64,000 nt of DNA from positions 1 through 64,000 of the forward strand of contig NZ_PYWX01000072.1 of NCBI RefSeq assembly GCF_003031675.1, given 5' to 3'. The DNA comes from Pseudomonas palleroniana (lineage in GTDB: Bacteria > Pseudomonadota > Gammaproteobacteria > Pseudomonadales > Pseudomonadaceae). This document shows, in pieces, positions 43,515 through 52,556 of the stretch. Made by a program: the position numbers and the translations under genes. The notes beneath the pieces were generated by a model, which worked only from the letters and a program-made list of their open reading frames with translations, made no database searches and was not told the DNA's origin. Every line of letters begins with the position of its first letter. Positions within the stretch are counted from its first letter, which is position 1.

Positions 43515-43873
43515 TCAAGAAAGCCCTGACCACCGTCGCCCTGCTCGCATCGCTGCTGGGCGCCTCGGCCGCGTTTGCGCATGCCCACCTCAAGAGCTCG
43601 ACGCCTGCGGCCGACAGCACCGTCGCGGCGCCTGCCGACCTGCGCCTGACGTTCAGCGAAGGCGTCGAAGCCGTCTTCACCAAGGTGTCGCTGAGCAAGG
43701 ACGGCACCGAAGTCGCGATCAAGGGCCTGGAAACCCCCGACGCCGATAAGAAGACCCTGGTCGTCACGCCTACCGCACCGCTGGCCGCCGGCAACTATCG
43801 AGTAGTGTGGAACGCGGTGTCGGTCGACACGCACAAGAGCAACGGCGAATACAGCTTCAAGGTCGGCCAATAA
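43508..43873 (+). CDS. copC: Periplasmic copper-binding protein CopC
   Basis: CopC is a 121-residue protein with a Sec signal (about 1-24, ending SAAFA). The mature protein then begins HAHLKSSTPA, giving the N-terminal histidine of the copper site. The C-terminal WNAVSVDTHKSNGEYSFKV supplies the second histidine/aspartate region. It lacks the Met-rich Cu(I) loop of plasmid CopC, so a Cu(II)-only site is likely. copD follows 3 bp later, and together they are expected to import or handle periplasmic copper. Confidence 0.9.
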   Translation: MLIKKALTTVALLASLLGASAAFAHAHLKSSTPAADSTVAAPADLRLTFSEGVEAVFTKVSLSKDGTEVAIKGLETPDADKKTLVVTPTAPLAAGNYRVVWNAVSVDTHKSNGEYSFKVGQ

Positions 43874-43876
43874 CCC

Positions 43877-44734
43877 ATGGCGACACTGCTGGTGCTGTGC
43901 CGCTTTGTGCACTTCATCGTCGTGCTGTTGATGTTCGGGGCCTGTGCCTTCAGGCCCTGGCTGTTAGGCACTGAACGGCAACCGGCACTTGACCGGCACC
44001 TGCTGCACATCACCCGCGTGCTCGCCGGCTTGGCGCTGTGCTCCGGCGTGGCCTGGTTGTTGTTGATCACCGCCAGCATGGCCGGCAGTTGGAGCGCGGC
44101 GCTGCAACCGGCGACCGTGCAGTTGGTGCTGGGCAAAACCTTCTTTGGCCAGGTGTGGGCCTGGCATCTGTTGTTGAACCTGCTGCTGGTGATCGCGCTG
44201 ATCAAACCCTGGCCGGCCTTGCGCCTGCCGTTGATCAGCCTGCTGCTGGTCACGCTGGCACCGGTGGGCCATGGCGCCATGCTCAATGGGTTGAGCGGGC
44301 AACTGCTGATCCTCAACCAGGTGGTACACCTGGTGTGCGTCGGCGCCTGGCTCGGTGGCTTATTGCTGCTGGTGTTGATCCTGAGGCACCCGCGAGAGGA
44401 TGCGCTGGCAACCATCCTCAAGCGTTTCAGCGGCGTGGGTTATGGCTTGGTCAGCGGGTTGCTGGTGACGGGGCTGATCAATGTGCGCGTGCTCACCGGG
44501 CAGCTATGGCCCACGCCGTTGTTCAATGGCTTTGCATTGATTCTGTTGATCAAGGTGCTGCTGGTGCTGGGCATGCTGGCGCTGGCGCTGCTGAACCGCC
44601 TGCGTATCGAACGCTGTGATGAACGCCTGGGCAGCTTGAAGGCCAGTGTGATGCTGGAGTGGTCACTGGGCGTAGCGGCGGTGGCGGCGGTGTCCCTGCT
44701 CGGCACGCTCCCGCCGATGCTCCTCGCCGACTGA
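43877..44734 (+). CDS. copD: Copper resistance membrane protein CopD
   Basis: CopD is a 285-residue inner-membrane protein with about eight hydrophobic helices (CRFVHFIVVLLMFGAC, VWAWHLLLNLLLVIAL, GHGAMLNGLSG, LNQVVHLVCVGAWLGG). Conserved histidines within helices are probable copper ligands. It pairs with the upstream copC for copper transfer to the cytoplasm. A large REP pair follows the stop. Confidence 0.88.
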   Translation: MATLLVLCRFVHFIVVLLMFGACAFRPWLLGTERQPALDRHLLHITRVLAGLALCSGVAWLLLITASMAGSWSAALQPATVQLVLGKTFFGQVWAWHLLLNLLLVIALIKPWPALRLPLISLLLVTLAPVGHGAMLNGLSGQLLILNQVVHLVCVGAWLGGLLLLVLILRHPREDALATILKRFSGVGYGLVSGLLVTGLINVRVLTGQLWPTPLFNGFALILLIKVLLVLGMLALALLNRLRIERCDERLGSLKASVMLEWSLGVAAVAAVSLLGTLPPMLLAD

Positions 44735-44785
44735 GCCCCAACTTCCGACCACCTCATCATACAACCCCCAGCACACAGAAAATCC

Positions 44786-44878
44786 CCTGTGGGAGGGGGC
44801 TTGCTCCCGATAGCGGTGTGTCATCCACCGCAAGCATCATTGATAGACCGCTATCGGGAGCAAGCCCCCTCCCACAGG
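44786..44878. repeat. REP pair (REPIN) downstream of copD
   Basis: Near-perfect inverted copies CTGTGGGAGGGGGCTTGCTC (44786-44816) and GAGCAAGCCCCCTCCCACAG (44847-44878) extend outward to GATAGCGG/CCGCTATC, giving a stem of about 30 bp. Confidence 0.9.
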
Positions 44879-44956
44879 TCGGGTTGACAAGCTGGGGGGA
44901 GCGTAAGGATACTCGAGACAAGTCATACGACAACCTACAACAATAATGGAATCCAC

Positions 44957-45778
44957 ATGACCACAATCACCTCGCCCACACCCTTCAACCGCCTGCTGCT
45001 CACCGGCGCCGCCGGGGGCTTGGGCAAAGTCCTGCGTGAACGCCTGCGCCCCTATGCTCGGGTGTTGCGCCTGTCGGACATCGCCCCGATGGCCCCGGCC
45101 GCCGACGCGTCTGAAGAAGTGCAACCCTGTGACCTCGCCGACAAACACGCCGTGCACCAGTTGGTCGAAGGTGTCGACGCGATCCTGCATTTTGGCGGCG
45201 TGTCAGTGGAGCGCGCCTTTGAAGAGGTACTCGGCGCCAACATCTGCGGGACTTTCCACATCTACGAAGCCGCCCGCCGCCACGGCGTGAAGCGCGTGGT
45301 CTTCGCCAGTTCCAACCATGTGATCGGCTTCCACAAACAAGGCGAAATCCTCGACGCCCACTCCCCTCGCCGCCCGGACAGCTACTACGGTCTGTCCAAA
45401 TCCTACGGCGAAGACCTGGCCAGTTTTTACTTCGACCGTTACGGCATCGAGACCGTGAGCATCCGTATCGGCTCCTCGTTCCCCGAACCGCAAAACCGCC
45501 GGATGATGCACACCTGGCTGAGCTTCGACGACCTCACGCAACTGCTGGAACGTGCGCTCTACACCCCCAACGTCGGCCATACCGTGGTGTACGGCATGTC
45601 GGCTAACCTCGACACCTGGTGGGACAACCGCTACGCCGTGCACCTGGGCTTTGTGCCCAAGGACAGTTCCGAAGTGTTCCGCGCCCAGGTCGAAACCCAG
45701 CCACCCATGGCTGAAAACGACCCGGCCAAGGTCTACCAAGGCGGTGCGTTTTGCGCGGCCGGCCCCTTCGGTGACTGA
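44957..45778 (+). CDS. udh: Uronate dehydrogenase
   Basis: This 273-residue NAD-dependent short-chain dehydrogenase oxidises D-galacturonate or D-glucuronate to the aldarolactone. The nucleotide loop is LLTGAAGGLGK (about 14-24), the catalytic serine region FASSNHVIGF and the active pair SYYGLSK (Y144, K148). The sequence closely follows Pseudomonas Udh (IETVSIRIGSSFPEPQN, YQGGAFCAAGPF). The lactonase gene starts 3 bp after its stop, completing the first two steps of oxidative hexuronate use. Confidence 0.93.
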   Translation: MTTITSPTPFNRLLLTGAAGGLGKVLRERLRPYARVLRLSDIAPMAPAADASEEVQPCDLADKHAVHQLVEGVDAILHFGGVSVERAFEEVLGANICGTFHIYEAARRHGVKRVVFASSNHVIGFHKQGEILDAHSPRRPDSYYGLSKSYGEDLASFYFDRYGIETVSIRIGSSFPEPQNRRMMHTWLSFDDLTQLLERALYTPNVGHTVVYGMSANLDTWWDNRYAVHLGFVPKDSSEVFRAQVETQPPMAENDPAKVYQGGAFCAAGPFGD

Positions 45779-45781
45779 ACC

Positions 45782-46669
45782 ATGCCCGCTGAATTGATCG
45801 TCGACGCCCGCAACACCGTGGGCGAATGCCCAGTCTGGGTACCCGAGGAACAGGCGCTGTATTGGGTCGATATTCCCAACGGCGGCCTGCAACGCTGGAG
45901 CGCCGCCACCGGCCACCTCGCGGCCTGGAAAGCCCCGCAAATGCTTGCCTGCATCGCACGTAGCGACGCCGGCAACTGGGTTGCCGGCATGCAAACCGGG
46001 TTTTTCCAACTCACCCCGCACAACGACGGCAGCCTCGACACCACCCCCTTGGCGACCGTCGACCACCCGCGCGCGGACATGCGCCTGAACGACGGTCGCT
46101 GTGATCGCCAGGGCCGCTTCTGGGCCGGCAGCATGGTCTTGGACATGGGCCTTGGGGCCGCCGAGGGCACTCTTTATCGCTTCGCCGCAGGTGCAACGCC
46201 GCAGGCTCAGCTAAGCGGGTTTATCACCCTCAACGGCCTGGCCTTCAGCCCCGATGGGCGCACGATGTATGTCTCGGACTCGCATCCGTCGGTGCAGCAG
46301 GTCTGGGCGTTCGATTACGATCTGGAGAGCGGCACACCGTCCAATCGCCGTGTGTTCATCGACATGCACGCGCACCCCGGCCGCCCCGACGGCGCGGCCG
46401 TCGATGCCGACGGCTGCTATTGGATCTGCGCCAACGACGCAGGCTTGGTCCACCGTTTCACCCCCGAGGGCCGCCTCGACCGCTCGCTCAGCGTGCCGGT
46501 GAAAAAACCCAGCATGTGCGCGTTCGGCGGCAGTCGCCTGGACACCTTGTTCGTCACCTCGATTCGGGACGACCACAGCGAGCAGTCCCTGGCTGGCGGC
46601 GTGTTCGCCCTCAACCCCGGTGCCCAGGGGTTACCCGAACCTACGTTTGCGTGTCGCAAGCCTGGGTGA
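45782..46669 (+). CDS. SMP-30/gluconolactonase family aldarolactonase
   Basis: This 295-residue six-bladed beta-propeller lactonase has the N-terminal metal glutamate in VGECPVWVPEEQALYWVD, MRLNDGRCDRQGRFWAGSM and FSPDGRTMYVSDSH. The C-terminal metal aspartate lies in PDGAAVDADGCYWIC. Directly after udh, it probably opens galactaro- or glucaro-lactone to the aldarate. No aldarate dehydratase or transporter lies adjacent, so the pathway continues elsewhere. Confidence 0.9.
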   Translation: MPAELIVDARNTVGECPVWVPEEQALYWVDIPNGGLQRWSAATGHLAAWKAPQMLACIARSDAGNWVAGMQTGFFQLTPHNDGSLDTTPLATVDHPRADMRLNDGRCDRQGRFWAGSMVLDMGLGAAEGTLYRFAAGATPQAQLSGFITLNGLAFSPDGRTMYVSDSHPSVQQVWAFDYDLESGTPSNRRVFIDMHAHPGRPDGAAVDADGCYWICANDAGLVHRFTPEGRLDRSLSVPVKKPSMCAFGGSRLDTLFVTSIRDDHSEQSLAGGVFALNPGAQGLPEPTFACRKPG

Positions 46670-46696
46670 CGCTGGTACCTGTTGAACGGCGTGGTC

Positions 46697-47842
46697 TCAA
46701 GGCGGGCTGTTTTTCAAGCGCCCCGCGGTGTCGATACTGACGACCACCGACAACCCCGGCCGCAGCCGCTCGCTCTCGGCCTGGTCGGGGTCGACCGTAA
46801 TCCGCACCGGCACGCGCTGGGCGATCTTGACGAAGTTGCCGGTGGCGTTATCGGCCTGCAACAGGCTGAACTCCGAACCGGTCGCCGGGGAAATATGCTG
46901 CACCGTGCCATGAAACTTGCGGTGGTTCAGCGCATCCACGGTGAAGGTTACCGGCTGGCCGACCTGCACGTTGTCCATCTGGGTTTCTTTCATATTGGCG
47001 ATCACCCACAACTGCGGGGGCACCAGGGCCATCAACTGCGCGCCGGAATTGACATAGGCCCCAAGGCGCACGCCAATCTGCCCCAACTGGCCGTCACGCG
47101 GTGCGGTGATGCGGGTGTTGGACAGGTCGATGCGCGCCAGTTCCACCGCCGCCTCGGCACTGGCCACGGCGGCCTCCAGCGAACCGCGATTGACGATCAC
47201 GGTTTGCAGATCCTGCCGGGCAATTTCCAGGCTGGCCTGGGCTTGGGCCACCGAGGCGATCGTCTGCGCGTTCGCCGCACGGGTCACGTCCAGCTCGCGC
47301 TTGGACACGGAACCGTCGCCGATCAGCTCTTCATTGCGGCGCAGGTCGGCAAGGCTCTTGCGCGACTGCGCCTGGCTATCGGCCAACGCGGCCTGGCGCA
47401 GCTTGATGGTGGCTTCGGCGCTGTTGCGCTGCTGCACTACATTGGCCAACGCGGCTTTCTGTACCGCCAGTTGGGCCAGTGCCTGGTCGAGGCGTTGCTT
47501 GTAGATGCGGTCGTCCAGGCGCACCAGCAGGTCGCCGGCTTTCACGTACTGGAAGTCCTGCACCGGCACCTCAAACACATAACCGCTCAGTTGCGGGCCG
47601 ATGATCGTCACCTGGCCGCGTACCAGCGCATTTTCAGTGGTCTCCACGGCGCTGCTGAACGGCGGCAATTGCCAGGCATACAACACGATCAACACACCGA
47701 CGATGGCAATCGCGGCAAAGCCCAGCGAAGAGACGATGCGCACCCGCAACGAGCGCGGTTCGGTAATGGTCGAGCCCGGTGGGGTGCTGCCTTCCGGGGT
47801 CGAGGCAATGGCGTTGGTGGTCGTAGTTGTCGATTCGGTCAT
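46697..47842 (-). CDS. HlyD/EmrA-family efflux adaptor
   Basis: This 381-residue membrane fusion protein of the EmrA/HlyD type has a cytoplasmic tail, one anchor helix (about 37-57, LGFAAIAIVGVLIVLYAW) and lipoyl half motifs (GQVTIIGPQLSGYVFEVPVQ, DLSNTRITAPRDGQLGQIGV). Between them lies a long coiled-coil, then the barrel domain. It overlaps the MFS gene by 4 bp, forming an EmrAB-like unit. Substrate unknown; no TolC-type partner is adjacent. Confidence 0.9.
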   Translation of the reverse strand: MTESTTTTTNAIASTPEGSTPPGSTITEPRSLRVRIVSSLGFAAIAIVGVLIVLYAWQLPPFSSAVETTENALVRGQVTIIGPQLSGYVFEVPVQDFQYVKAGDLLVRLDDRIYKQRLDQALAQLAVQKAALANVVQQRNSAEATIKLRQAALADSQAQSRKSLADLRRNEELIGDGSVSKRELDVTRAANAQTIASVAQAQASLEIARQDLQTVIVNRGSLEAAVASAEAAVELARIDLSNTRITAPRDGQLGQIGVRLGAYVNSGAQLMALVPPQLWVIANMKETQMDNVQVGQPVTFTVDALNHRKFHGTVQHISPATGSEFSLLQADNATGNFVKIAQRVPVRITVDPDQAESERLRPGLSVVVSIDTAGRLKNSPP

Positions 47843-49485
47843 GAAGAAACGCCGCTAGGTTGAACGGGAGGAGTGGCTGCTCGGGTGGTACTCATCAGCC
47901 ATAGGCTGCGCAAAAAGATCCAGGTCATGGTCAGTATCGCGATGATCGCGATCAGCATGAAGACATCGTTGTAAGCCATTACGTTCGCCTCCCGGGTCGC
48001 GGCCGTGGCGAGGCTGCGGATGCCCATCAGGTTACGCAATTCCGGGTCGGCGACGATACCGCCATAGGCCGAACCGCCGCTCTGTACCCGTGCGGCCACG
48101 CGGGGGTCGAGCAAGGTCAAGTGCTCGACGATCATGCTTGAATGATACTTTTCGCGCACGATCTGGAAGGTGCCGAGCAACGCCGCGCCGATCAGGCCGC
48201 CGAGGTTCTGGCAAATGCCGAACATCACCGAAAAACTCACCAGGTTGCGCGGGTTGGTCAGCACGTTCTTCGTGCCCAGCACCATGGTCGGCCCCAGGAA
48301 GAACGTACCGCCAAAGCCCAGCAGGAACTGACTGATATACAGGTTCTGCGGCCGGGTCAGGTTGCTGGAAAAACTGTCCATCACCGACCCCGTGGCCATC
48401 AGCGCCAGGGAAATCACCAGGGGCATCAACAGGTGCGCGGGGTTGATGGTCAACGCGCTGACCACCAGCCCGGCGATCGCGCCGGCCAGCATGACCACGT
48501 ACAGCGTGTGCATCTGTTGGTAGCTCATGTTCAACATCTGCATGAACCCCACCGCGCCGGTGGACTGCTCGGACAGCACCATGCGAATCAGGATCACCGC
48601 CAGCGCCAGGCGAATCATGGTGCCGCTGCCCAGCCAGCGGGTCATCAGCATCGGGTTGGCGCGGTTATGTTCGATGGCCAGGCCAGCCATGATCAGTATC
48701 AGCGAGGCGGCCGAGGCGATGCCGATCCACGGCGCTTCCAGCCACCAGTCGATACGGCCCAGGGACAACACCGCGCACAGCAGCGCCACGCCGCTGGCGA
48801 GGATGGCGAAGGTGAGGAAGTCGAGTTTTTCAAAGGTCTTGAAACGGTCGCCCGGCGGCAGCTTGAGCAGGAACACACAACCCAGGCAGATCAGCGCCAA
48901 GCCCAGCTCGAACAGGTACAGGCCGCGCCACTCGGCAATCTGCAGCAAGTCTTCGGAGAACAGTCGCGCCAGCGGCAAGGCCAGCTGCGCGGTGCCCAAC
49001 CCCAGGACCAGGGCTTTGAGGCGCCACTTGGCCGGGAATGCCTGGATCATGTAGTACAACCCCAGGGAACTCAGCGCCGCACCCACCATGCCGTGCGCCG
49101 CCCGCACCGCAATGGCCGAACTGAGGTCGTTGACGAACAAGTGGCCGAAGGTCACCAGCGCATATAGCACCAGGAACACTTCGGTAAACGCGCGCAGGCC
49201 GAACTGCTGGCGGAACTTCACCAGGAGCAGGTTCATGCACACGTTGGTCATCACATAGGCGGCGGGCAGCCAGGCCATTTCGGCGGTGGTCGCCCCCAAT
49301 GCGCCTTGCAGGTATTGCAGGTTGGCGATGACCAGGGCATTCCCCAGCCCCCCGGTGATCGCCACCAGCACGCCCACCAGCGCGAACAGCCAGCGTTTGT
49401 GGGTGGGGTGCAGCGGCGTCGACGGCGAACCGGGCAGGCTCGGGCGCTCGTGGGGTTCCCAGGTGTGGGGAGTGTATTTGTCCAT
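47839..49485 (-). CDS. MFS transporter, EmrB/DHA2-like (14 TM)
   Basis: This 548-residue major facilitator has about 14 hydrophobic segments (LFALVGVLVAITGGLGNALV, LGLYYMIQAFPAKWR, and others to LIAIIAILTMTWIFL). An inserted periplasmic loop near residues 450-500 (YHSSMIVEHLTLLDP, RVAARVQSGGSAYGG) is typical of EmrB-like pumps. It is translated with the HlyD adaptor and probably exports hydrophobic compounds through an outer-membrane channel. ATG 49485 is the only start that gives the complete N-terminus. Confidence 0.9.
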   Translation of the reverse strand: MDKYTPHTWEPHERPSLPGSPSTPLHPTHKRWLFALVGVLVAITGGLGNALVIANLQYLQGALGATTAEMAWLPAAYVMTNVCMNLLLVKFRQQFGLRAFTEVFLVLYALVTFGHLFVNDLSSAIAVRAAHGMVGAALSSLGLYYMIQAFPAKWRLKALVLGLGTAQLALPLARLFSEDLLQIAEWRGLYLFELGLALICLGCVFLLKLPPGDRFKTFEKLDFLTFAILASGVALLCAVLSLGRIDWWLEAPWIGIASAASLILIMAGLAIEHNRANPMLMTRWLGSGTMIRLALAVILIRMVLSEQSTGAVGFMQMLNMSYQQMHTLYVVMLAGAIAGLVVSALTINPAHLLMPLVISLALMATGSVMDSFSSNLTRPQNLYISQFLLGFGGTFFLGPTMVLGTKNVLTNPRNLVSFSVMFGICQNLGGLIGAALLGTFQIVREKYHSSMIVEHLTLLDPRVAARVQSGGSAYGGIVADPELRNLMGIRSLATAATREANVMAYNDVFMLIAIIAILTMTWIFLRSLWLMSTTRAATPPVQPSGVSS

Positions 49486-49629
49486 TCGATGACCTAGATG
49501 AACCGACGGGGCCGGTCGGTAAAAGCACGACTCAGGGATAGTAAACCTGAGAGCCGCTCATCTTGCCATCTTGGGGTGGGGTTCACGTCAGTCTGTGGCT
49601 GCTCGGATGCCTCTAAAGCGCACTCCTGA

Positions 49630-51108
49630 TCAGATCCAGCCCAGCCAACTCCAGTAAGTCGCCGCAAATACCAGCATCAACCCATACCCCACCAGCGTCA
49701 CCCAGACCCCGACCTTGGCAAATTGCCTGGCCGTAAACGTCGCCGTGCCCAGGCACACCATGTTCTGCGGCGCATTGATCGGCAGGATAAACCCATAGCT
49801 CATCACAAACCCCAGCAGCATGGTCATCCCCAACCGGTTGAACTCCCCCGGCAAGGTCTGCAACACCGCAATCAGGATCGGCAGCAACGCCGAGGTCAGG
49901 GCCGTGGCGCTGGCGAAGCCCAGATGGATCAGGATCAGGAACGCGCCAAGAATCGCAAACACGCCCAACGGCCCCACCTGATCCAGCCCGGTGTGCGCCA
50001 CCACCTGCGAACCCAGCCATTGCCCGGCGTGGGTGGTCAGCAGCGCCGTGCCCAGGCTGATGCCCACGCCGAACACAATCACCGTGCCCCACGGAATGCG
50101 CGATTGCACATCCTTCCAGGTCATCACGCCCAGGCCCGGCAACAGCAGGCATACCAGCCCGGCGTAAGTGGTCGAGGTGGTGTCGAAATTGTGCAGGCGC
50201 CCTTCCGTGGCCCAAGCCAACAACAGCAATACCGACACGGCGAGCAAGCGTTTCTGCGGGCCGCTCATGGGGCCGATGTCCAGCAGCGACTGCGCCACCG
50301 CTTCTTTACCGCCGGGGATGCTGTCGGTTTCCGGCGGCAGCAACTTGAGCACCAGAAACAACAACACGGCCGACATAATCAGCGCCCACGGCGCGCCGGC
50401 GATCAGCCAGTCGATCCACGACACGCGCTGGCCGAGCATCTTGTCCATGAAGCCGACGCTCAGCAGGTTCTGCGCCGCGGCGGTCTGGATACCGACGTTC
50501 CAGATGCTGGTGCCCTGGGCCACCACGATCATGATACCGGCGGCGATGTTCGAGCGTTTATCGACGCCAAAGGCGGCGATCACCCCCATCATGATCGGCA
50601 CCACACAGGCACTGCGCGCCGTGGCGCTGGGCACCACCAGGCTGAGCAGGATCGTCACGGCAATCGCGCCGAGCAGGATGCGCCGGGTAGTGGTGCCGAC
50701 GCGGCTCAGGGTCACCAAGGCAATGCGCCGGTCCAGGCCGGTGTGGGTCATCGCCGCCGCAATGAACAACGCGCCCGCCACCAGCGCCAGCGCGGGGTTG
50801 GAGAAGCCGGTCAGCGCCATGCTGATGGCCGGGCTGGAGCCGATCAGTTGCGTCGGGTCTTGCAGCGAGGGTGCGGTGCCGAGCAAAAACGCCATGAGCG
50901 AGGTGATCATGATCGCGCTGGCTTCATAGGACACCGCTTCGCTGATCCACACCACCACGGCAAACGCGAGGATCGCCAGCATGCGCTGCCCAGCCACGGG
51001 CAGGTCGGCCGGCAGCGGCAACCACAGCACGCCGACCATCACCAGTACGGCGACCATCAGGCCCAGGGGTAACTTGAAGGATGCAGCGCTTGTAGCAGGG
51101 GCGTTCAT
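49630..51108 (-). CDS. SLC13/DASS-type anion transporter
   Basis: This 492-residue inner-membrane permease of the divalent anion:Na+ symporter family has about 12 helices with the paired inverted-repeat SNT-like signatures (VVPSATARSACVVPIMMG and FASATALTSALLPILIAVLQ) and PINAPQNMV. Substrates of the family include di- and tricarboxylates and sulfate; the exact one is not evident. The start at 51108 has GGAGCC upstream. It follows the hybrid kinase gene on the same strand by 77 bp, so it could be part of the alcohol-oxidation transcript. Confidence 0.88.
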   Translation of the reverse strand: MNAPATSAASFKLPLGLMVAVLVMVGVLWLPLPADLPVAGQRMLAILAFAVVVWISEAVSYEASAIMITSLMAFLLGTAPSLQDPTQLIGSSPAISMALTGFSNPALALVAGALFIAAAMTHTGLDRRIALVTLSRVGTTTRRILLGAIAVTILLSLVVPSATARSACVVPIMMGVIAAFGVDKRSNIAAGIMIVVAQGTSIWNVGIQTAAAQNLLSVGFMDKMLGQRVSWIDWLIAGAPWALIMSAVLLFLVLKLLPPETDSIPGGKEAVAQSLLDIGPMSGPQKRLLAVSVLLLLAWATEGRLHNFDTTSTTYAGLVCLLLPGLGVMTWKDVQSRIPWGTVIVFGVGISLGTALLTTHAGQWLGSQVVAHTGLDQVGPLGVFAILGAFLILIHLGFASATALTSALLPILIAVLQTLPGEFNRLGMTMLLGFVMSYGFILPINAPQNMVCLGTATFTARQFAKVGVWVTLVGYGLMLVFAATYWSWLGWI

Positions 51109-51185
51109 GGACGGCTCCGGGCCTCTGGATCGGGCCTGGAGCATGAGGCAAAGCGTCGCGTGGCGTGTTGACAGGTATCAACACC

Positions 51186-52556
51186 CTAGGCCAATAACTG
51201 GCTCAACACTGCGCGCAACTTGCCCGGTTTGACCGGCTTGTTCAGCAACGGCGCATCCAGCCGGCGCAACGCGCGGCGGCATTGGTCGGTGCGGTCGGCG
51301 GTAATGATCACCGCCGCAATCTTCTGCCCGAAATGCTCGCGCAGGTGCTTGACCACCTCGCACCCCAGCACCCCATGGTCCAGGTGGTAGTCCGCCAGGA
51401 TCAGCTCCGGCGCCCGGCCCTGCAACGCCAGCAATGCGCCCGCCTGATCGGTGGCGGTCAGCACTTCGCAGCCCCATTGGCCGAGCAATGCACGCATGCT
51501 GTCGAGGATGCTCACTTCGTTGTCGATCACCAGTAAACGCCGCCCCGGCAGCGGGTTGCCGGTCGTCGCTTGCACCGGCAGTTGGCTGATTGCCGCAGGC
51601 ATCTCGGCGCTCATCGGCACCTCAATGCTGAACATCGAACCGCGCCCCGGCCAGGACCGCACCGCCACCGGGTGGCCGAGGATTTCGGCGATCCGCTCGA
51701 CAATCGCCAGGCCCAGCCCGACGCCCTTGCGGTCCGCCGCACGGCCGACGTCGAGCTGGTTGAACTCCAGGAAGATCGCCTCCAGCCGGTCCGCCGCAAT
51801 ACCACGCCCGGTATCCCAGACCTCGAGGCGCAGGCGATCGCCCCGGCGGCGTGCGCCGAGCAGGATGCACCCCTCATCGGTATAGCGGCAGGCATTACTC
51901 AGGAAGTTACGCAAGATGCGCGTCAACAACCGCAAGTCGCTGCGGATCGCATAGCGGCCGGTGTGCACCCGCAGGTTCAACCCCGACGCCTGGGCCACCG
52001 ACTGAAACTCCGAAACCAGCGGCGCAAATAGCTCATCGAGCCGATACACGGCCATGTCCGGCTTGACCGCCGCCTGGTCCAGGCGCGAGATATCGAGCAA
52101 GTCCGTCAGCAGGTCCTCGGCACCTTCCAGCGCCTGGTGCGTACGTTCCACCAGCACCTGCTCGACGCTGGGCAACTGCCGTTCGCGCAAGGTGGCGATC
52201 AACAAACGGGCGGCATTCAGTGGCTGCAACAGGTCATGGCTGGCGGCGGCGAGGTATTTGTCCTTGCTGCGGTTGGCGGCTTCGGCGGCGTCGCGAGCGT
52301 CGCGCAGGTCCTGTTCGATCCGTTCGCGCTGGGCGATCTGCTGTTGCAGGTTGTGGTTGGCTTCCAGCAGCTCATCGGTACGTGCGGCGACCCGCTGTTC
52401 CAGCTCGTCGTTGAGACGGATGTAGCGCTTGCGTTCGGCCTCCAGCTCATCCAGGCGTGCGGTGAGCTCCGGGTAATGGCTCTTGCGCGCCGACTGGTCG
52501 CCAAGGCCCAGCAACCCGGCGAGGGCGCGCTGCTGGTCGTCAGAGAGCTTCGCCAT
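51186..52556 (-). CDS. Hybrid sensor histidine kinase/response regulator (NahK/ErcS type)
   Basis: This 456-residue soluble hybrid kinase has an N-terminal coiled coil (about 30-100) with no transmembrane helix or PAS domain visible. The HisKA domain has LAAASHDLLQPLNAARLL (phospho-His about H107). The ATPase has RNFLSNACRYT, DTGRGI and GVGLGLAI, and the C-terminal receiver domain (about 339-456) has the phospho-Asp in LILADYHLDHG (D389). The start overlaps the upstream iron alcohol dehydrogenase gene by 17 bp. This matches the ErcA-ErcS pairing in pseudomonad ethanol oxidation regulation; the partner regulator is not in the window. Confidence 0.9.
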   Translation of the reverse strand: MAKLSDDQQRALAGLLGLGDQSARKSHYPELTARLDELEAERKRYIRLNDELEQRVAARTDELLEANHNLQQQIAQRERIEQDLRDARDAAEAANRSKDKYLAAASHDLLQPLNAARLLIATLRERQLPSVEQVLVERTHQALEGAEDLLTDLLDISRLDQAAVKPDMAVYRLDELFAPLVSEFQSVAQASGLNLRVHTGRYAIRSDLRLLTRILRNFLSNACRYTDEGCILLGARRRGDRLRLEVWDTGRGIAADRLEAIFLEFNQLDVGRAADRKGVGLGLAIVERIAEILGHPVAVRSWPGRGSMFSIEVPMSAEMPAAISQLPVQATTGNPLPGRRLLVIDNEVSILDSMRALLGQWGCEVLTATDQAGALLALQGRAPELILADYHLDHGVLGCEVVKHLREHFGQKIAAVIITADRTDQCRRALRRLDAPLLNKPVKPGKLRAVLSQLLA